NCBI RefSeq assembly: GCF_002776525.5
Contig: NC_045435.1
Location: 121,723,071 to 121,787,070 of the forward strand
DNA length: 64,000 nucleotides
Direction: 5' to 3'
Origin: Piliocolobus tephrosceles
Taxonomy: Eukaryota > Chordata > Mammalia > Primates > Cercopithecidae
Positions 10,199 to 21,239 of this stretch are shown piece after piece. Position 1 is the first letter of the stretch. Each line of letters begins with the position of its first letter. The translations under genes were made by a program, and so were the position numbers. Under the pieces are notes generated by a model. The model was not told the DNA's origin. It did not search any database and saw only the letters and a program-made list of their open reading frames with translations.

Positions 10199-11794
10199 TG
10201 ATGGGCAGCAGCAGCCCACCTGGAGCAACTGCTGCAAATTTGCCGGCCGCAGCAGGGGAGGCACAGCTGGGTTGCAGGCTCCATGGATCTGGTAGGAACC
10301 AGAAACAGGTGGGATCCCCTCTCCCTTCCTAGTTGATGGGGCAGGAGCCCTTCCCTCCCAGGTGTAGCTGCAGCTGCCCAGTCTCCCTGGTGGACCTGGA
10401 CATCCTTGGGCTCTTGAAGACCGGGAAGCCCCCTTCACTCACAGGCTCAGAAGTGCCTGCTCCTGATGCCTGGCCTCTTCCCACCCCCAGGCCTACTCTG
10501 ATTTCGGAGCAAAGTTGAGGACAAGCTCTGGTGCTGCTGCAACCTGGCAAGGTGTGCATACACTTGGGGCAGTGCTGAAATGCCAGCCCCCTTCCATCTC
10601 AACCCCCTCTGGACTTGGATCACCAATTAACTTGGGAGGAAGGCCAAGGGGGCCCTGAGGGCAGCTCGATGTAGGCCTGAATGCTCCCCTCAGCACGAAC
10701 AGCCTGGGTGCCTGGACAACAGGATTAATGATGACAGGAGGCAGACAGGAAGAGGGGCAGGTCCCCTGTAAAGCCAGACCTTCAAGCCAGGGATGGCTTG
10801 AAGCATAGGGGCTAGCTGTCAGTTCCAAGTAGAGTCCATGGCTCAGAGTGAGAACTTACGGTGCTTTTTCCAGGCTTGCCCATGGCCACCTGTGGACTAA
10901 TCAGCATGCACTTCCTCCCTTCTGAAGCCCATAAAACCCTGGAATGAGCTACATTCACAGAGACGTTGGGACTACCAGCTGTGGGAAGGAGCTATCCACT
11001 GCAGGTCTTCTCTCTGCTGAGACCTGGACACTTGTTAGGATGGCCTGCCTGAGGAAAGGAGCTACTCACTACAGGTCTCCTCTCTGCTGAAAGTTGGACA
11101 CTCATCTGGATGACCTGCCTGTGGAAAGAATTCACCGACTTCAGGTATCCTGAGAGTTGTTCTGTTGCTCAATGAAGCTCCTCTCTGCCTTGCTCGCCTT
11201 CCAGTTGTTTGCAGACCTCATTCTTCCTGGACACAGGACAAGAATTTGGGGCTTGCTGAATAGCAGGACTGAAAGAGCTATAACACAAACTGGGCTGAAA
11301 CATGCCCCCAATTCACCATGTTACAGGTGTCAAGAAGGAGAGAACTGAAGCCCTTTGGGAAGCCTAGACCTAGGGGCTCCCCTAGTCAGGGCTGCAACAC
11401 CCTCTTTGAGGCTCTGTGGTTGCTGGCATTTCCAAGCTTCTGCGTACCACTGTGTTTCCCGGTGCTAGAAGTGGAAGCCAATTGTGGTACTCCTGGTCCA
11501 GCCACAGCCTTGCATGGAGCAGGGGCCTGGAGCTGCCTTCCCCGCCACAGCCGGCATGTCTGGCTGTGTGCAGGGACCAGATCCCACCCTCGCTCACATA
11601 CCCCTAACTGCTTCATTCCTGGCTCACCCTTGGCAGGCATGGGATCCGGTCCAGTAGAGTCAACTGAGTGCAGCCTGCTGGGCGAAGTGAGCTTGGGAAC
11701 AAGCTCAGAGGTCCTAAGCAACACTCAGGCAGAAGGCACCACTGGCTACAAAGGTTTCTTGTTGGCAAAGTGACAGCCCAAGGATCCCCTGACA
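10199..11794 (+). mobile_element. 5' LTR of the ERV1 provirus
   Basis: The LTR is about 1.6 kb and GC-rich in its first half. Its promoter-like part has ctaatcagcatgcacttcct followed by cataaaaccc (TATA-like, about 10930). Near 11169 the expected AATAAA appears as aatgaa. Tandem-like words (ggagctatccactgcaggtc / ggagctactcactacaggtc) recur around 10988-11125. The boundaries were set by comparison with the 3' LTR. Frames of up to 151 codons here are LTR sequence without protein features. Confidence 0.8.
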
Positions 11795-11798
11795 TTTT

Positions 11799-11818
11799 TG
11801 GGGGTGCTCTTCTGGGAT
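11799..11818 (+). promoter_or_regulatory. Primer-binding-site-like sequence
   Basis: Four bases after the 5' LTR the text starts tgggggtgctcttctgggat. A proline-tRNA-type retroviral PBS begins TGGGGG and ends CGGGAT, and the match here needs a 2-base insertion and two changes. The position is right, but the identity of the primer tRNA is an inference. Confidence 0.5.
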
Positions 11819-11825
11819 ATTCAGG

Positions 11826-11834
11826 AGGGTGAGT
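11826..11834 (+). promoter_or_regulatory. Possible retroviral splice donor
   Basis: The sequence agggtgagt gives a strong 5' splice-site match (GT at 11829-11830) only about ten bases after the PBS-like sequence. That is where the leader donor of simple retroviruses can lie. Function is untested. Confidence 0.4.
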
Positions 11835-12237
11835 AAAAGAGGACTTGCTGCTTTCCATCCTGTTTTTTTTTGTTTTGTTTTCTTGGAGTCCGTAAACTAC
11901 ACACTAGCTAAAATGAAAGAAAAATATGGGTCTCTGTCAGCCAACTAAAAGCAACAAGTGTGGTTGCTGGACTTAAGACACAGAGGACAGGCTTGCTGGG
12001 GAGGACACTGTCAATCACTTGTCACCCTTGGGTGTTGGGAATGTTAGCTTTGTGCCATCCTGGTTTCCCTTCACTAAAGTTTAGCTGTCACTTGAGATTG
12101 GAAGGAGGTCCTGGGGCAACTGCAGATATCTGACTGAGGCTACACCTTGGTGTTATCCAAAGGCCCCTGGACTAACTCCCATCCCCAAATGCCCATTAGG
12201 GTGTCAGCACTGGTACCCTCAGTCTTTCCTATCACAC
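11835..12237 (+). mobile_element. ERV leader region
   Basis: This is unique proviral DNA between the LTR and the pentanucleotide repeat. It has no long frame. It includes a T-rich run (about 11864-11880) and stretches such as tgttgggaatgttagctttg with no named match. It is assigned to the provirus by position only. Confidence 0.5.
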
Positions 12238-12352
12238 CTTCCCTTCCCTTCCCTTCCCTTCCCTTCCCTTCCCTTCCCTTCCCTCCCCTTCCCTCCCCTC
12301 CCCTCCCCTTCCCTCCCATTCCCTTCCCTTCCCTTCTTCCTTTCCTTTCCTC
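12238..12352. repeat. (CCCTT)n pentanucleotide repeat
   Basis: About 20 units of CCCTT/CCCCT form an almost pure pyrimidine strand with a G/A-rich complement. Variant units (ccctccccttccc) are concentrated in the second half. It lies in the proviral leader. Confidence 0.95.
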
Positions 12353-12438
12353 TCTGACTACCATGGCTATGATCCTCTTTTTTATACACAATGTTAAGGG
12401 TACCACAGAGAAAATATTACTGGATAGAATAAGCACTT

Positions 12439-12792
12439 GGAAGCCGGGCATGGTGGCTCACGCCTGTAATCTCAGAACTTTGGGAGGCCGAGGTGGGCAG
12501 ATCACCTGAGGTCAGGAGTTCGAGACCAGTCTGGCCAACATGGTGAAACCCTATGTCTACTAAAAATAGAAAAAAGGAGTGGGGCATGGTGGCAGGCACC
12601 TGCAGTCCCAGATATTTGGGAGGCTGATGCATGAGAATCACTTGAACCTGGGAGGTGGAGGTTGCAGTGAGCCAAGATTGCCAACTGCACTCCAGCCTGG
12701 GTAACAGAGTGAGACTCCATCTCAAAAAAGAAAGAGAAAGGAAAGAAAAGAAAAGAAAAGAAAAGAAAAGAAAAGAAAAGAAAAGGAAAGAA
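12439..12792 (+). mobile_element. AluS-type element with A-rich tail
   Basis: This is a full-length two-arm Alu: gccgggcatggtggctcac to gagtgagactccatctca, followed by an (AAAAG)n tail. The target duplication agaataagcact lies at 12426-12437 and reads agaataagcgct at 12793-12804. Its bases at cacctgaggtcaggagttcg are of the AluS type. Confidence 0.9.
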
Positions 12793-12864
12793 AGAATAAG
12801 CGCTCAGCTTAGTGATCAGAAAAAGAAAAGGAAAGAAAGAATAAGCGCTCAACTTAGTGATCAG
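12775..12864. repeat. 45-bp tandem duplication at an Alu tail
   Basis: Two 45-bp units (12775-12819 and 12820-12864) differ at two positions. Each carries the end of the Alu A/G-rich tail, the target-site copy gaataagcgctca and a short stretch of proviral flank (ttagtgatcag). The event therefore happened after the Alu inserted. Confidence 0.9.
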
Positions 12865-13087
12865 TAAATCAGAACAATGTGGTATCTGTCTATTGTTAGA
12901 AGCAAGGAGAATGTAACAACTGCAACTTTTCTTTCCCCTGTTGAAAGAAGCCATTTCCATAGATAAAGAGGCTTTTCCCCCCAGGCACCTTCCCGTTCCC
13001 TACACTTAAGTTTTTCTTTTTCTTTTTTTCTCTTTTCTCCACCACCTAAGCAGTCAACATAGGTAACCTGGGGAGCTTTTCTATGCA

Positions 13088-13131
<44 letters not shown>

Positions 13132-13737
13132 NNNNNNNNNNNNNNNNNNNNNNNNNNNNNNNNNNNNNNNNNNNNNNNNNNNNNNNNNNNNNNNNNNNNN
13201 NNNNNNNNNNNNNNNNNNNNNNNNNNNNNNNTTTTGGGAGCCATCTTATTAGTCCCAGTCCTAAATTCCCAGGCCTCCCTTTCTTTCCTTGGTTTGAGGG
13301 GGACCTGGTTTCACAGTTTTACTTTAGTATTCTGCTTATGATAGGGAAGAAATGAAAGAGTGGCCCTGGCTACCCCATCAATTACTGGCTGCAATTTGAT
13401 AAGGGCTACCTGGGACTTAATTTAATGAGTCCATACAAAGGGAAAGTTAAACCTGAGGGACCCAGAGGTAGATGAAAGTGGAAGTCCAGAGGCACAGTGC
13501 AGGTGAGCATGACTAATTCCTGCCATTAGCGTCTTCCACTTCTGGATGGAAGTCATGTTGCATCCATGGCATAGATAAGGTCTAGGGAACTCAAAAGTGA
13601 CTGACAATGGGAGAATACGGCAACATGAAGGTAAATGCAAATATTCTTATCCACTAGGACGCCCTGCTACATGGGTGAAGATAGCATGTGCAAAGGTTGC
13701 CGGGACTTAGGGATATAAGGTTGAAATAAAGAAGGGG
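12865..13737 (+). mobile_element. ERV leader continued, with gap
   Basis: This is proviral DNA between the first and second Alus. It includes a C/T-rich stretch (about 13010-13045), a 41-base T run and the N gap. The part after the gap (tggccctggctaccccatca, about 13362) has the style of ERV1 leader/gag-upstream sequence. No intact frame is present. Confidence 0.45.
13091..13231. other. Poly-T run followed by a 100-N assembly gap
   Basis: Forty-one T (13091-13131) are followed by exactly 100 N (13132-13231), then tttt and unique DNA. A round 100 N is the usual placeholder for a gap of unknown size. The true sequence and length are not known, and anything translated across it is meaningless. 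Confidence 0.97.
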
Positions 13738-14092
<355 letters not shown>

Positions 14093-14146
14093 CTACCAGC
14101 TTGAAAGAGAAAGAACAAATGGAAACCATTTCCCCTCTCTTTCCAG

Positions 14147-14500
14147 ATGGGTAATCAACCATTTCAACCTGCACTCTTTTTGATTGCATCTGGAATCCCT
14201 GGGACCTCCTTGACCCTCAGACTCTGCAAAGAGGAAAGAATGCCTTTTCCCCCTCTGTGCTCTCTTCCAGAAGGGCAACCAATCATCTTTAGCCTGCACT
14301 CCTCTCAAGTGCATCCTGAATCTCTAGAACTCCTTTGACCCTCAGACTCTGGAAAAAGACATATATATATATATTTTTTTTTTTTCCTTTATTCCTCTTC
14401 TGTCTTCTCTTCAAGGATGGGTAATTGCATCTCTCTACCATAGGACACTCCCCTCAGATGCATTCCCCGAACTGAGAAGATATTACAAATCAAACTGAGC
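14147..14500 (+). pseudogene. ERV gag start region, tandemly triplicated
   Basis: Three diverged copies of one segment begin at 14147 (atgggtaatc), 14271 (aagggcaacc) and 14417 (atgggtaatt). Each has a related cctgcactc/gcatc core, and the first two share tgaccctcagactctg. The first copy reads as a short Met-Gly-Asn start, the myristoylation-type N-terminus of retroviral matrix proteins, and runs 63 codons before a stop. The second has lost its ATG. The third is cut short. A TA/T run (14362-14388) separates copies two and three. The rest of gag is not recognisable. Matrix assignment rests on the start motif and position, so it is moderate. Confidence 0.55.
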
Positions 14501-14656
14501 AATCTCTTGAAGAGGGACAACTTTTACAGAAAAACTTCCTAGTTTTACCTGTGAGGTTAATTTTGTTAAGGTTCAAAAGCCAGTCACATTGGCCATTCGG
14601 CATGGCTAAGGCTGGTTAATAAGACATTTAAGAGGACTTTTTAAAAAAGGATTTCT

Positions 14657-14936
14657 GGCCAGGTGCGGTGGCTCATGCCTATAATCCCAGCACTTTGGGA
14701 GGCTGAGGTGGGTGGATTACAAGGTCAGGAGTTCAAGACCAGCCTGGCCAAGATGGTGAAACCCCATCTCTACTAAAAATACAAAAACTAGCCAGGTGTG
14801 GTGGTGCGCACCTGTAATCCTAGCTATTTGGGAGGCTGAGGCAGAGAACTGCTTAAACTTGGAAGGTGGAGGTTGTAGTGAGCCGAGATCATGCCACTGC
14901 ACTCCAGACTGGGCACCAAGCAAGACTCCATCGCAA

Positions 14937-14975
<39 letters not shown>

Positions 14976-14977
14976 AT
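14657..14977 (+). mobile_element. AluS-type element with (AATA)n tail
   Basis: This is a full-length Alu from ggccaggtgcggtggctcat through gactccatcgca. Its tail has become about 11 units of AATA (14935-14977). The target duplication aaggattt/aggattt flanks it (14647-14654 and 14978-14984). Confidence 0.9.
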
Positions 14978-14984
14978 AGGATTT

Positions 14985-15088
14985 ATGTGGCTAAAAGCTT
15001 AATTAAAAGTGGATATCAAGCTATACGCATATCAGGCATGCATAAAAGACTTATGTCTTTTCTCTCAATGGACCTAGTTTTTCTGGAA

Positions 15089-15119
<31 letters not shown>

Positions 15120-15707
15120 GCTTCTTAGTCAACTTATTTTTCTCCATTTCATCTTGCCACTCCTAACGCCCACATAAGAGGCCCTAAGATAACTTTTAAT
15201 GGTCTGCCACTCCTTGGGAAAAACAGAAGAGATGCCATTGACCCTATTTTTGGGAAAAAAAAAAAAAAAAAAAAAAAAAAAAACACCTGTTTTTTTCTCG
15301 TGGAACCCCAAATTAGAGGCGGATAGATCCCTCTCAAAATCTGTTTTTGTCTTCCAGCTATGCCTGCTTATTAGGCCCTAGAAACTGCATGGTTTCATAG
15401 CCCTGTTTCTTAAAGGGTTCCACCCTGAGGACAGTAATAAAATTAGATCTGCAAATGAAAATCTAACAACTAACGAATCTTATTCTGTCTTTCTCTGTAG
15501 TTATGTATGTGTTATATGTGTGGTACTTATATTAAAAAAGAGCTCTAAGTGACTGGTTTTAAGAAAAAATAAGCATTTGCATCAAATGTTTTTAAAGAAA
15601 AATGAAACGGTAATGTCTTTTTGTTCACAAGACTTTAATCTTTGAGAAATAAAAATAGCTTTAAAGATTATTGGTAAAATAAAAATGTCTTCAAAGTATA
15701 GACATAT
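14985..15707 (+). mobile_element. ERV internal DNA, non-coding
   Basis: This is proviral interior between two Alus, assigned by position. It contains a 26-base T run (15094-15119) and a 29-base A run (15255-15283) 135 bp apart. No pol or gag motif is readable. Confidence 0.4.
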
Positions 15708-16047
15708 GGGCTGGGCACAGTGGCTCATGCCTGTAATCCCAGCACTTGGGGAGGCCGAGGCGGGCGGATCATGAAGTCAGGAGATGGAGACCATCATGGC
15801 TAACACGGTGAAATCCCATCTCTACTAATATGCAAAAAAAAAAAAAAAAAAAAATGTTAGCCGGGCGTGGTGGCGGGTGCCTATAGTCCCAGATACTCGG
15901 GAAGCTGAAGGAGGAGAATGACATGAACCTAGGAGTTGGAGCTTGCAGTGAGCCAACATCACACCACTGCACTCCAGCATGGACAACAGAGTGAGACCCT
16001 GTCTAGAAAGAAAAAAACAAACAAAAAAAAACAAAAAACAAAACGTG
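15708..16047 (+). mobile_element. AluY-type element with internal A expansion
   Basis: This is a full-length Alu with AluY-like gctaacacggtgaaatccc. The mid-element A stretch is expanded to about 21 A (15834-15854). The tail is mixed A/C (AAAAAC). The 7-bp target duplication gacatat lies at 15701-15707 and 16048-16054. Confidence 0.9.
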
Positions 16048-16054
16048 GACATAT

Positions 16055-17860
16055 AGTCTACATTATGCAGGTCAGATACTACGGTTGCTAAAGGCTTTAA
16101 GGTCATGAAATGCTTCTTTGGCTTTTGAAAATTGTTTGACTTGCCTTCTTTACAGCTTGGTAAGGCCTGGGGGCATATGAAGTTAACAATAACCCCCGAC
16201 TATGTTGGAAAGTGTCAGACCTTATCAGCACCTAGTACAAAATTAAAATAAATTCCCATGTTTTACACCAAAATTTTAAAAATTTCTAAGAGTTACCATT
16301 TAACATGTATTGAAACTACTGAAAATAGATTTATGTGCAAGTTGTGTAAGGAAAGTAAAATGTGTTTTTAATTAAAGATTATAGGAAGACATGGGAATGT
16401 AAATTTTTGCATACTCTAGAGGATTAAAGAATTTTTTTAATTAAATAAGATAAAGCTAAAGGTTTAAATGAATTGTGGAAGGTTTATAAAAATTAATATT
16501 GTAAAATAAATTCTGTGTGTGAACATACTAAATTCAAAAGGGTATTATTCGATTTTTCCATAAATTGAGCATTGGAATACAAGCACAACAAGGATTTCTT
16601 AAGGCACTGATCTACTCTTTATCAAAAATTGGTTAAGGATTATAAAAGTTTTGTAAGAATCTCACCTCACAGTCAAACTGATTAAGATTGGATAGATTTT
16701 TCTATAAGTTTTCATTTAAAAAAATTGGGATTGATGTTAAAAGACTAATACAAGGGTGAAATTTGTCTCTCTCTCCTTCTTGAACAAGATTTTCATGTAA
16801 TGTTAGAGATAATGAAAAATTTTGGTTTGCTTTGTGAATAAACTACTGAAAAAAGAAGGAAAAGAGAAGAGACAGATCGTTTGGAAAGCTGAGTCTGCCC
16901 TAGTAATGAGTAAAGGTTTTTGCTTCTTAAAAAAAAAGTTGAATCATTTTGGCTAAATAAATTACTTATGGTAATCTGGAGTTCTATTTCATATATTGGG
17001 TGTTTTAAACCTTTAATGTATTTGATAGGCTTCCCAAAATCAAATTTCAGCTTCAAAATCAAAATTCAAAATTATCTTTTCTGACTCCTAATTTTGGGAT
17101 GCTACAGAGGGACCGTGGCACATTCAAACAAGAGGTAAAGAGAATTATTTGACATGTTTAGTTACATAGGATTTTTCCAAATAAAAATAAGGTTTAATCT
17201 TGTTTAGGTTATATTTTAGTAAACAGTAATGTATGTTCCAAAATTGTATGGGATTTCTGAAATTCAAATGTCTGAGCATATGCTAGCAATCATAAATAGC
17301 ATTATTATGTTAAGTTACTGTAAGCCACAGAAATAACCAAATTTCTTTGTCAATTGTGTTTTTGACTGTGAAAACCTAAGACATTTCATCATCCACAGGC
17401 AACTGTTGTTTTGTTTTTACTCTCTTCAAAAAATAGTTTATAATCAGTTATAGGACTAGGATAGGTTCTCATTGGTTGTTTTGAAGTTTTTCTCTGCATT
17501 TTAGATTAACCCTTCTTATTCCTGTGAACTATCCAACTATCTCTTACTGCAGCTCACACTCCTCCAAGAAAAGGGATAGGTAAAGTAAAAATGTGCACAA
17601 ACATTCTAATTCTGGGCAATTATCCTGTAAATTCTGCCAGGAGATGGGAGTAAATGGGGTGCTGATAACCCAAAGGTTTCTTTTTGGGCAAAATCAAATC
17701 AAGGGATTATCTACTCCCCTAAACAGTTATTTCTCTTTTAAACTTTAACTGCCCCCTACAAGATTTAATTTCTTTTATCAGAGTGAAACAGCTCTAGCCA
17801 CAATATTGTTTTCTGAATTATTAGTCTATTTTACTTCTTATTTCTGTTATTTTTGGCACT
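16055..17860 (+). mobile_element. ERV internal DNA, decayed
   Basis: About 1.8 kb of AT-rich proviral interior has no readable pol domains. The lack of any reverse transcriptase or integrase motif in all frames suggests a large deletion, a non-coding subfamily or strong decay. From about 17630 the text takes on the character of an env ectodomain/transmembrane region, but I can support that only at the end. Confidence 0.4.
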
Positions 17861-18060
17861 GGATTTTTTCCTTCGCATACTTAACCTCCTCGTAAAATTT
17901 GTTTCTTCTTGCCTAGAGGCCATCAGACTCCAAGTGGTCATGTAACTGGAGCCTCAGATGATGGCTCCCTTTTACCAAGGACCCTTAGATAGGCCTCCGA
18001 GAAAGATCTGACTGCGTTTTCCCCAAAACAGTGCCTCCTGTCAGCATGAAGCAGTTACCT
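17861..18060 (+). pseudogene. ERV env C-terminal remnant
   Basis: Around 17880-17960 one frame reads as a short Leu/Val-rich stretch and then LEAIRLQVV followed by a stop at 17943-17945. This resembles the cytoplasmic end of ERV1 envelope proteins, where an LEAIKLQM-type word recurs. It lies just upstream of the polypurine stretch and the 3' LTR, as expected. It is not functional: the upstream frame is broken and no surface-subunit sequence was found. Confidence 0.5.
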
Positions 18061-18075
18061 CTCCAGAGGGAGGAT
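18061..18075 (+). promoter_or_regulatory. Polypurine-tract-like sequence
   Basis: The stretch ccagagggagga sits directly before the TGATGG start of the 3' LTR, where the plus-strand primer of a retrovirus would lie. Confidence 0.5.
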
Positions 18076-19592
18076 TGATGGCAGTGTGGCCCATCTGCAG
18101 TGGCTGCTACAAAGACACCATCTGCCCTGGAGAAGCAACTGCAGTGGCTGCACACTCCATGGAGCCGGCAAGAGCTGGGAACAGGACGGAGCCCTGTCCC
18201 TTTCTGAGTTGGCAGGGCTGGAGCCCCCACGACCCCCACCCAGGTGCAGCTGCAGCCACCCAGCCGTGGCCGTGGACCCATGCATCCTTGCACTCTCAGA
18301 GCCCTGGGAATCCTGCTGCCCCCCAGGCTCAGAAGTTCCTACTCCCACTGCCTGGCTTCTCCTCACTTCTGGTGCCTGATCCAATTTCAGAGCAAAGTTG
18401 AGGCCCCTCCTAGATGATGTCACGACCCGGCCAAGTGTGCATGCACTTGAGGCAGCGCTGACACACCAGCCCCCTGCTGTCTCAGCCCCCTCCGGACTTT
18501 GGGTGTCTAACACAGAACAGAGACTGACTGGCAGCTGAGGCCAGCTCAGCCCAGGCCAGCAGGCACCCCATCAACAGCATGGACAACATGATTGATGGCA
18601 GCTGGAGGCAGACAGGCTCCTTTGTGGAAAAGCGTGGATCTCCGGTGAAGCCTCACCTTCAAGCCAGGTAAAACATAGGGCCTGGGCTGTCAGTTCCCTA
18701 TGGAATCAGCAGCCTGGAGTGATAACTTGTGGTGCTTTTTCTAGGCCCACCCATGACTGAACATGGACCAATCAGCATGCACTTCCTCCCTTCTGAAGCC
18801 CATAAAAACCCTGGATTCAGCCAGCCTCACAGAGATGTCAAGACTGCCAGCTTCAGGAGGGAGCTGCCTACTGTACTTCTCCTCTCCGCTGATAGCTGAA
18901 CACTCATCAGGATGATCTGCTTATGGAAAGGAGCTACCCACTTCACATCTCCTGAGTGCTATTCTGTTGCTTGATGAAGCTCCTCTTTGCTTTGCTCACC
19001 CTCCAGTTGTCCGTGTACCTCATTCTTCCTGGATGCCGGACAATAACTTGGGACCTGCCAAAGAACAGGGCTGTAAGAGAAAGAACTGTAACACAAACAG
19101 GGCTGAAACACACCCCCTGCTCACCACATTGCAGGTAAAAGAAGGAAGAAACTAGTTGCAGCCCTTTGGGGAGTCCAGACCTAGGGTTCCTTGAGCCAGG
19201 ACTGCAACACCATCCTTGGGGCTCTGCAGTTCCTGATATCGCTAAGTTTCGAGGCACAGCTGCATTCTCTGGTGCCCACAGTAGAAGCTGCTTATGGTAT
19301 GCCTGGTCCAGCTTAGCGTCACATGGAGCCAGCACCTGTTCCAGCTCTGGTAGCTGCCTACCCTGCTGCAGCCAGCACTGCTCACTGTACACAGTGGCTG
19401 GACCGCCGTGCTGGCTCTGTGCCTGGCTTGTCCTTGGCAGGCATGAAATCCAGGCAGATAGTGTGAACTGAGTGCAGCCTGCTGGGCTGAATGGTTGGAT
19501 CCAGCCCAGTGGCCCAAGCGATACTCAGGCAGAAGGCACCACCACCACAGAGGTTTTGGCTGGCAAGGCAACATCCCAAGGATCCTATGTCA
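18076..19592 (+). mobile_element. 3' LTR of the ERV1 provirus
   Basis: About 1.5 kb, matching the 5' LTR along its length. Landmarks are ccaatcagcatgcacttcct (CCAAT, about 18768), cataaaaaccctgg (TATA-like, about 18801), ttctgttgcttgatgaagct and cacccaaggat-type words at the end (cccaaggatcctatgtca). The poly-A signal position reads gatgaa instead of AATAAA. Frames of up to 152 codons on both strands are GC-rich LTR shadows. Confidence 0.8.
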
Positions 19593-20785
19593 TAGGTACA
19601 TGCAAAGGTGGACAGGAAATTTTCATAATATCTTTGACGTCAAAGGTATAACCTCTGTATATCTTTCTAATTACAAATAGGAACCATTCAAAAGTATTTT
19701 ACTTAGGAGAATAATCCGATTTTAATCAGTAAATTTGATTAAGAAAAAAGGTTGAATACAAGGAAGACTGAGTGCTGTGCCTTCACTTGTAACATATTGT
19801 TGAGTAAAAGTAGAATCAGGATGAGGAAAGTCATCCTACCACTGTCCAGGGACACAGGAGGTAGAAATAAATAAAAACGAAGCAGTGGGGGCAGGGAGGT
19901 TGGGTTATTCCTGTGTGTAGTAAATATTTACTGACAGTTGACTCTTAACAGGTCTCAGATGAAGCCATGTGTTATTTGGAAGTAAGAAGGGCCTTAGTTA
20001 AGAAACTGAAGAACTAAAATTTAAGAGAAAGAAACAGTGATAGTGCTTGAGTTCTTGACAATAAAGGCGGGCCAAATATGCAAAAGAAAGTTCAAATGCA
20101 TGAGAGAAAAGCAAAACATGCTCAAATTACCTTCTCCCCAATTAAACAAACTAATAGATAATATCAGATATGATATTTAAAACGTTTTAAAAAGCAAAAC
20201 AACATAGAAATGGAACAAAAAGAATAGATGCAGGCCAGTCTATCCATCAGGAGGATATGCACTCTTTATCAATTCTGGATACAAGATTCTTCTCAATAGA
20301 TGCCAATTTATATTTCATTATTCAGAAATGCTTGGAATAACTTCAGAGACTATTCTTTGGAAATAAAATTATTAACATTCAGTGTCTTCTTGATCTAGCC
20401 CATGATTCTATTTTTTTCTTAAGCTAGTTGTTTAGTCACCTATTTAGATTTTGAATTTTCAGCAGTTTTTAATAATGCTGACTTTTCATAGTTTTTGCTG
20501 CAATTTAAATGACAATTTCCACCAATATTTCTTTTCAGCATTATAATGTGCTTAGTGATATTAAGAAGTATAATTGCTCTTTGGCTGAAAATGCATGGTC
20601 CAATAAATATGAAGATGATTTTCTTCTGCCCTCTTAAAAAAATAGCTTCTGAACTGGAGCTAACAAATGTATCATAGATTTTTAAGAAATAAGTTTATAT
20701 TTAACAAAATTGTAAGTGTGAATATGTGTGTCTGTATTGATGTCTTTCCAATATGACATATGGTATGTCTTTTTTTTATTTGCAG
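19593..20785. other. Unassigned DNA
   Basis: No gene and no repeat that I can name. It starts immediately downstream of the provirus. Confidence 0.5.
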
Positions 20786-20985
20786 ACCCGGATTGAAGAA
20801 TTATATAGATACCTCCATGTCTTATTTTGCCTTACCTTCAAAAGAACAAAGCCTTCTGAAATGACTTACTCATGCCACAGATATAACGTTTTTTTGAAAA
20901 ACTTTAAGCTTTTGGATGAAATAATTGGGTAAAATTATCCAAATGTGAACTCAACTAAATAAAATTTTAAAATTTCTGCTACCTA
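20786..20985 (+). other. Possible terminal exon (splice acceptor plus poly-A signal)
   Basis: A strong acceptor-like stretch (a run of T, then atttgcag, ending at 20785) precedes about 170 bases. These lead to an AATAAA at 20958-20963. No coding frame of note lies between. This layout would suit a last exon of a non-coding transcript, but each element occurs by chance often in AT-rich DNA. Confidence 0.15.
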
Positions 20986-21034
20986 CCAACTCTCCAAATA
21001 TGTACTATAAAGACATACCTATCCTTCAGGCTTC

Positions 21035-21230
21035 CAGTCATTCAATAGATACTTCTTGAGCACTAACTGTAAGCCATGTGTTGCTTTAAACATTAGTGAC
21101 AAACAAAACCGACAAGATTTCTACCCTGATGTTTACCCATATTCTAATAGAAGGAATGCAGTAAACAAACCAATGTGTATTTGACTTATGAGAAAATGAC
21201 AGTATTATGGGTATAAAAGAAAGCTGGATA
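21035..21230 (-). mobile_element. L2 LINE 3' fragment, antisense
   Basis: The plus strand shows cattcaatagatacttcttg, agcactaactgtaagccatg, then gacaaacaaaaccgacaaga and cagtaaacaaaccaat. This is the reverse complement of the L2 3' end. Confidence 0.65.
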
Positions 21231-21239
21231 AGAGCAATA

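Noticed and set aside
10170..11130. CpG island promoter of a gene
   Set aside because: The GC-rich part is explained by the ERV LTR. CpGs are sparse, and no exon or coding frame follows.
11318..11773. 151-codon frame in the 5' LTR (and 152-codon antisense frame at 18055-18513)
   Set aside because: Both lie inside LTR sequence. The two LTRs do not keep the same frames open, and the products show no domain. GC-rich LTRs often have chance frames.
12502..12960. 152-codon antisense frame
   Set aside because: It translates an Alu in antisense and its AAAAG tail (Phe/Leu/Ser repeats). It is the usual Alu shadow, as are the frames at 14717, 15769, 23275, 36599, 46687 and 55023.
12861..13355. Frames across the N gap
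   Set aside because: They consist of poly-Lys or poly-Phe and unknown residues created by the homopolymer and the N run.
15251..15299. A29 run as a retroelement tail
   Set aside because: The DNA upstream matches no SINE or LINE, and no target duplication brackets it. A homopolymer expansion is as likely.
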